From a virus, in IMG/VR virus record IMGVR_UViG_3300027710_000101, positions 1-28,874 of that record: a stretch of 28,874 bases of DNA, one strand, 5' to 3'. The position numbers were made by a program, and so were the translations under genes. Numbering within the stretch: position 1 is the stretch's first letter; each line of letters opens with the position of its first letter. Positions 25,930 to 28,874 of this stretch are shown one piece after another. Below the pieces are notes generated by a model. It was not told the DNA's origin. It did not search any database and saw nothing but the letters and a program-made list of their open reading frames with translations.

Positions 25930-26105
25930 TACTTATCCGTTCTGTAGAATCCGCTACCCTTGAATTGAATACCCAGGCTACCCACAACCTGTGTCATAAT
26001 CTTTCCACACCTGTCACAAAAGTGATCTGGTGATGGGTCGTGAATGCTTCGCTTTTCTACCAAAATAGTTTCACATTCTCTGCAAGCGTATTCGTATGTT
26101 GGCAT
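25929..26105 (-). CDS. FmdB-family zinc-ribbon protein, 58 aa
   Basis: Starts MPTYEYACRECETILVEKRS; paired C8-x2-C11 and C30-x2-C33 (HFCDRCGKIM) and the end VGSLGIQFKGSGFYRTDK match the FmdB/Zn_ribbon_8 family, complete in length. FmdB-like proteins bind zinc and are often called regulatory without strong evidence. It begins immediately after the endolysin stop and overlaps the next gene at TAATG. Confidence 0.9.
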   Translation of the reverse strand: MPTYEYACRECETILVEKRSIHDPSPDHFCDRCGKIMTQVVGSLGIQFKGSGFYRTDK

Positions 26106-26906
26106 TTAGTTAATGTGCTCCCATGTCAGAGGTCCTGCAAGACCATCGGCCTTAAGTCCCTTAGCGGTCTGTAACTTTTTTACAGCAGCAACAGTTGCTT
26201 GGTCGTATACTCCAGTTACAGGAACTTTTAGTGCGTTCTGCAAATACTTTACAAGACCATTCTTTGCTCCTACCTTTAGGGTAGACTTTAGAACTGGCTT
26301 GGCTGGCTTGGCAGGAGTTGCTGGAGCAGCCACAGGCTTTACTGGTGCTGGCTTCTTTGCACCGTGAGTTGGTGCTGGTGCTACTGGGTCGTCGTCTGTA
26401 GCGACGACACCTGCGGTTGCAATAGCAGCCTCTTGTGCAATAAGTGCTTTGAAGAATGCGATTGGTTCGATGTAGTTCTTGCCCATCTTGTCCCAGATGT
26501 GCTGCTTGCCTAGACGAAGTTCCCAGTGCAAGTGCTTTCCAGTTGACATACCAGTAGTCCCCATCTTTCCTAGAGGAGTTCCTGCTTCAACCTTCTGGCC
26601 CTTCTTAACTTTAACAGAGCCATCCTGCATGTGTGCATATAGGGTTGTGTATTGCTTGCCACCGATCTTGTGAAGAAGGATTACGTAGTTTCCAAAGCCT
26701 CCGCCTGGACTTGTTGACTTCTTTGATTCTAGAACAACACCGTCATAAGGTGCTTCAATCCAGCATGGTTCGTGTGAAGACCAAATGTCAGTTCCATTGT
26801 GGTGCTTCTTTTCTTTTGTTACAGGGTGAATTCTCATGCCCATTAGTGATGTGACTTTAAAATCTTTTCCGAGTTTACCGTCAATTGGTAGTTGTGCTTT
26901 AGCCAT
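26106..26906 (-). CDS. Endolysin: M23 peptidase plus peptidoglycan-binding domain
   Basis: A 266-aa protein with no signal peptide. Residues about 15-150 are an M23 (LytM-type) metallopeptidase: H36-x3-D40, AHM (H92) and H125-L-H127 are the zinc and catalytic residues. A Pro/Ala/Lys linker (about 165-205) leads to a C-terminal PG_binding_1 domain (KNGLVKYLQNALKVPVTGVY to the end). It cleaves peptide cross-bridges once the holin opens the membrane. AAGGAGGT gives an unusually strong ribosome site. It heads the eight-gene run down to the nuclease. Confidence 0.93.
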   Translation of the reverse strand: MAKAQLPIDGKLGKDFKVTSLMGMRIHPVTKEKKHHNGTDIWSSHEPCWIEAPYDGVVLESKKSTSPGGGFGNYVILLHKIGGKQYTTLYAHMQDGSVKVKKGQKVEAGTPLGKMGTTGMSTGKHLHWELRLGKQHIWDKMGKNYIEPIAFFKALIAQEAAIATAGVVATDDDPVAPAPTHGAKKPAPVKPVAAPATPAKPAKPVLKSTLKVGAKNGLVKYLQNALKVPVTGVYDQATVAAVKKLQTAKGLKADGLAGPLTWEHIN

Positions 26907-26930
26907 AGTTATGACCTCCTTGTATATCTA

Positions 26931-26936
26931 ATTATA
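26931..26936 (-). promoter_or_regulatory. Extended -10 (TGG-TATAAT) for the endolysin operon
   Basis: TATAAT on the minus strand with TGG before it, 24 nt upstream of ATG 26906. The -35 position lies within the 3' end of tRNA-Thr and is weak; read-through from the tRNA cluster is also possible. Confidence 0.7.
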
Positions 26937-26943
26937 CCACTTG

Positions 26944-27016
26944 AGCCCCCGACAGGATTCGAACCTGCGACTTCAATATTACAAGTATTGCACTCTACCA
27001 ACTGAGTTACAGGGGC
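26944..27016 (-). tRNA. tRNA-Thr (anticodon TGT)
   Basis: Acceptor GCCCCTG with CGGGGGC, D stem ACTC/GAGT, anticodon stem CAATA/TATTG with loop CTTGTAA, T arm GCAGG-TTCGAAT-CCTGT. CCA not encoded. Confidence 0.95.
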
Positions 27017-27064
27017 ATCGCCTATTTTATCTCATACCCTTGAGAGCGGTTAGGCAACCGTTAG

Positions 27065-27138
27065 CGACTCCGATGGGACTTGAACCCACGACCTCCACCG
27101 TGACAGGGTGGCGTTCTAACCAACTGAACTACGAAGCC
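27065..27138 (-). tRNA. tRNA-Asp (anticodon GTC)
   Basis: Acceptor GGCTTCG with CGGAGTC (wobbles), D stem GTTC/GAAC, anticodon stem CCACC/GGTGG with loop CTGTCAC, T loop TTCAAGT. CCA not encoded. Confidence 0.95.
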
Positions 27139-27142
27139 AAAA

Positions 27143-27188
27143 GTGACACCCTGTGAAATTGATCTTACGAGTAATGCTTGGGTGTCAC
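27143..27188. other. 9-bp inverted repeat between tRNA-Asp and tRNA-Gly
   Basis: GTGACACCC (27143-27151) is the exact reverse complement of GGGTGTCAC (27180-27188), with a 28-nt loop. It could guide cleavage of the tRNA transcript or be a remnant of a lost tRNA or an attachment site. Confidence 0.6.
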
Positions 27189-27191
27189 CCG

Positions 27192-27262
27192 AGCGTATGA
27201 CAGGAATCGAACCTGCACCTCTAACTTGGAAGGATAGGGCACTACCACTATGCAACATACGC
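27192..27262 (-). tRNA. tRNA-Gly (anticodon TCC)
   Basis: Acceptor GCGTATG with CATACGC, anticodon loop CTTCCAA with one stem mismatch, T arm GCAGG-TTCGATT-CCTGT. CCA not encoded. Confidence 0.93.
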
Positions 27263-27277
27263 ATGATATTTCTATCG

Positions 27278-27350
27278 CTGGTCCAGGAGGGCTCGAACCT
27301 CCGACATTTCGGTTAACAGCCGAACACTCTGCCAACTGAGTTATGGACCA
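27278..27350 (-). tRNA. tRNA-Asn (anticodon GTT)
   Basis: Acceptor TGGTCCA with TGGACCA, D stem ACTC/GAGT, anticodon stem TTCGG/CCGAA with loop CTGTTAA, T loop TTCGAGC. First in the cluster in the direction of transcription. Confidence 0.95.
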
Positions 27351-27360
27351 ATACTATTCA

Positions 27361-27389
27361 ATTATACAGGATCAGATGCCTATTTGCAA
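27361..27389 (-). promoter_or_regulatory. Promoter of the four-tRNA cluster (TTGCAA-17-TATAAT)
   Basis: TTGCAA (27384-27389) and TATAAT (27361-27366) on the minus strand with a 17-nt spacer, about 10 nt before tRNA-Asn. It overlaps the last codons of the GT4 gene. Confidence 0.8.
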
Positions 27390-28571
27390 CTTAATATCTT
27401 GCCACTTTTTGAGCACTGATTCTGGTGAACAAAAATTTTCTACATTCTGTTTGGCTTCTTTTATCATAGCATCTTTCTGCTCTGGTGTCAATGACGTGGC
27501 GGTTTTTAGTCCTTGAAGAATAGAGTCCTCGCTTACACCATGCCAAGTAAATCCCCAGAACTCGCTATACTTGTGAGTGTCCTTGTCCACAACCCATGGG
27601 TATGACTCAAGCACGATGTTTGATTTGTCTGTTACAAAGTCTGCCATTGATGTGTGGTCTGGTGAGATGCACAGCATTCCAGAAAGCATTGCTTCGCATA
27701 GTGGAAGGTTCTGCCCCTCTGCTCTGGTTGGAGACACATAGTTCTGACAAGAATCCATGAGCATTTGAAGTTTACTGTCGCTCAACCTGTCTGGAATAAC
27801 ATAAACATTGTTGAAGGTTGTATTTGGGAAAGATGGAAACTCTCTCTTAAACGCAATCTCTTGTAGTTTTGTTAGTGTATTCTTTGCTGTCATCTTTAGG
27901 ATCAGGACTGCGTTTGGATATTCTTCGGTGAACCTAGTAAATGCCGTTACGAGATTGCCAAAGTTTTTTCTAATGTCGTTTGGGTTAAACACGTAGAGGA
28001 ATCTTTGCTCGTACTGGGAGTTGTCTAGTATGTCCTGTAGAGGCATTCCAGGATTGCCCTCGTAGGCATGGGGAACGGTAGTAAAGTTGTAACAGACTAC
28101 ATCTTTAATGGTTTCGTTTGGCTCTATGATCTTTTTAGATACCGCCGAAGGTAGGACATGTGCTTTGATGCCATAGTTGCCAAGAGTTTTCTTTGAGTAG
28201 GATGACAGGGTGAGGACCGAGTCATATCTCTTTAGCATTCTCTCGTAATCTTTTTTAAAGATACCGTTTGAACCAACACTCTTAGGTGGTAGTTTGTCAA
28301 ACTCCCAAGCAAAAACACAAATGTTTTTTGAGTTGGGTGCAAACAGTGAAACGTCTGGTGGCAAGAAAGAAATACTAATAGGACTTCTTGACTTACGAAC
28401 TGATGCCTTTACTATTCCAACATTAAAAGGATATGAGAATGTATCAATAATGTTGTCTGTGTTTTTTGCAATGTCGATAAATGATTCCATGGCAAAGCCA
28501 TACGAGTAATGTGCATACCCCCAGCCTTTGCCCTTAAAGTCAAATGGGCCACTCAAAAATAAATCAGCCAT
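27372..28571 (-). CDS. GT4-family glycosyltransferase
   Basis: A 399-aa GT-B-type protein. FLSGPFDFKGKGWGYAHYSY replaces the usual glycine-rich N-terminal loop, CVFAWEFDKLP and LTLSSYSKKTL are typical of GT4 acceptor domains, and YVSPTRAEGQNLPLCEAMLS with GMLCISPD is the sugar-nucleotide binding EGxxLPxxEA motif. It moves a sugar from a nucleotide sugar to an unknown glycan. No membrane segment. The ATG overlaps the previous stop (TAATG), so it is coupled to the small gene at 28571. Confidence 0.85.
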   Translation of the reverse strand: MADLFLSGPFDFKGKGWGYAHYSYGFAMESFIDIAKNTDNIIDTFSYPFNVGIVKASVRKSRSPISISFLPPDVSLFAPNSKNICVFAWEFDKLPPKSVGSNGIFKKDYERMLKRYDSVLTLSSYSKKTLGNYGIKAHVLPSAVSKKIIEPNETIKDVVCYNFTTVPHAYEGNPGMPLQDILDNSQYEQRFLYVFNPNDIRKNFGNLVTAFTRFTEEYPNAVLILKMTAKNTLTKLQEIAFKREFPSFPNTTFNNVYVIPDRLSDSKLQMLMDSCQNYVSPTRAEGQNLPLCEAMLSGMLCISPDHTSMADFVTDKSNIVLESYPWVVDKDTHKYSEFWGFTWHGVSEDSILQGLKTATSLTPEQKDAMIKEAKQNVENFCSPESVLKKWQDIKLQIGI

Positions 28572-28750
28572 TAGTCCAAAATCTTAATTACAGGGGCACA
28601 AGGATCTCCGCCCTCTTCCCACTGCTGCTCTTCTTCTTCAGTCATGTATGGATCGCCATCATGGGTGTAGCAGAATGGGTTAGATACCCAGCCTTTGTCA
28701 ATGCCAATCTGGAGCCATTCTCCAAATTCGTTATCGTTTATTTCACTCAT
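28571..28750 (-). CDS. Small acidic phage protein, 59 aa
   Basis: Starts MSEINDNEFGEWLQIGIDKG and continues with FCYTHDGDPYMTEEEEQQWE and GGDPCAPVIKILD. The THDG.P.T..E...WE.GGDPC pattern is widespread among small actinophage proteins of unknown function. It is driven by the promoter at 28779-28807 with a leader of about 20 nt. Confidence 0.8.
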   Translation of the reverse strand: MSEINDNEFGEWLQIGIDKGWVSNPFCYTHDGDPYMTEEEEQQWEEGGDPCAPVIKILD

Positions 28751-28756
28751 GTGAAA

Positions 28757-28807
28757 ACCCTCTCTAAGTAGTGTATCTATTTTACACTATATGGAGAGGG
28801 TAGTCAA
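28757..28807 (-). promoter_or_regulatory. Promoter embedded in a large palindrome, also terminator-like
   Basis: TTGACT (28802-28807), 17 nt and TAAAAT (28779-28784) on the minus strand. The 19-nt arms 28757-28775 and 28783-28801 match at 15 of 19 positions as inverted repeats around the 7-nt centre that contains most of the -10 box. Read as RNA from the gene upstream, the same palindrome followed by TTTTC would be an intrinsic terminator. It may serve both roles or be an operator. Confidence 0.75.
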
Positions 28808-28819
28808 GGGGTTTTGCTA

Positions 28820-28874
28820 TTACTTCTCTGCTTCTTCTTCAGCACGGCTGTGTTCCTTACGGAATGCTGCATTG
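28820..28874 (-). CDS. C-terminal end of a truncated gene
   Basis: The minus strand at the window edge reads AAFRKEHSRAEEEAEK then a stop (TAA at 28820-28822). Only the last 17 residues are inside the window; they form a charged helix. Product not assignable. Confidence 0.5.
   Translation of the reverse strand, partial: NAAFRKEHSRAEEEAEK

Noticed and set aside
26941-27156. A plus-strand ORF with MSPRQDSNLRLQYYKYC-type sequence.
   Set aside because: This is the classic false protein made by reading tRNA genes in antisense.
26944-27350. tRNA cluster as an integration (att) site.
   Set aside because: No integrase, excisionase or duplicated tRNA end is present in the window.

Overview
The window reads as part of a large tailed-phage genome infecting an actinobacterium. 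Support for this: a WhiB-type Fe-S regulator, a small CxxC/CGHH protein typical of actinobacteria and their phages, a collagen-like fibre, two peptidoglycan hydrolases, a holin-like protein, seven tRNAs, dense gene packing with ATGA/TAATG overlaps, AGAAAG-type ribosome sites matching the CUUUCU tail of actinobacterial 16S rRNA, and many apparently leaderless genes. The AT-rich composition fits a freshwater actinobacterial host better than a high-GC soil one, but that is inference. Terminase, portal, major capsid and polymerase genes are not in the window.

Layout. (1) 78-7595, plus strand: about 23 mostly tiny genes of unknown function in short units. They are driven by nine sigma70-like promoters and separated by terminators and by a four-copy intergenic module (GGCCGACC, then ATTACGA, then TCCCAAAATC-like). 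A DUF932-type protein (819-1835) is the only recognisable family. (2) 7596-8306: a gene-free, AT-rich convergent junction with repeats, hairpins and a DnaA-box cluster, a candidate replication origin. (3) 8307-11957, minus strand: small proteins, several sharing a DRIVxLIE-like helix, a pyrimidine-dimer glycosylase-like protein and a secreted lysozyme-like protein. (4) 11993-14629, plus strand: small structural protein, collagen-like fibre and a Stealth-like sugar transferase. (5) 14631-19262, minus strand: tRNA-Arg, HTH/zinc protein, zincin-like protein, dNMP kinase, GroES, a membrane protein, tRNA-Gln and tRNA-Glu, GDP-mannose 4,6-dehydratase and a mosaic head-type protein. (6) 19335-20069, plus strand: a second glycosyltransferase. 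(7) 20115-28874, minus strand: holin, WhiB, assorted phage proteins, then an eight-gene overlapping run from the endolysin through two zinc-ribbon proteins to GT61, HAD, nucleotidyltransferase, GDPD-like hydrolase and nuclease. Four tRNAs, a GT4 glycosyltransferase and a truncated gene follow.

How it may work together. The glycan genes (Gmd, GT61, GT4, GT69-like, Stealth-like, nucleotidyltransferase, HAD, GDPD-like) lie beside fibre, head-type and lysis genes, which suggests late decoration of virions or of the host surface. The left arm looks like an early or host-takeover arm with its own promoter grammar: a conserved ATGTCGGTGGG spacer next to the -35 position, a conserved leader with an AGAAAG ribosome site, and a leaderless class starting 6-7 nt after the -10 box. 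The phage WhiB and the HTH/zinc protein are the obvious candidate regulators.
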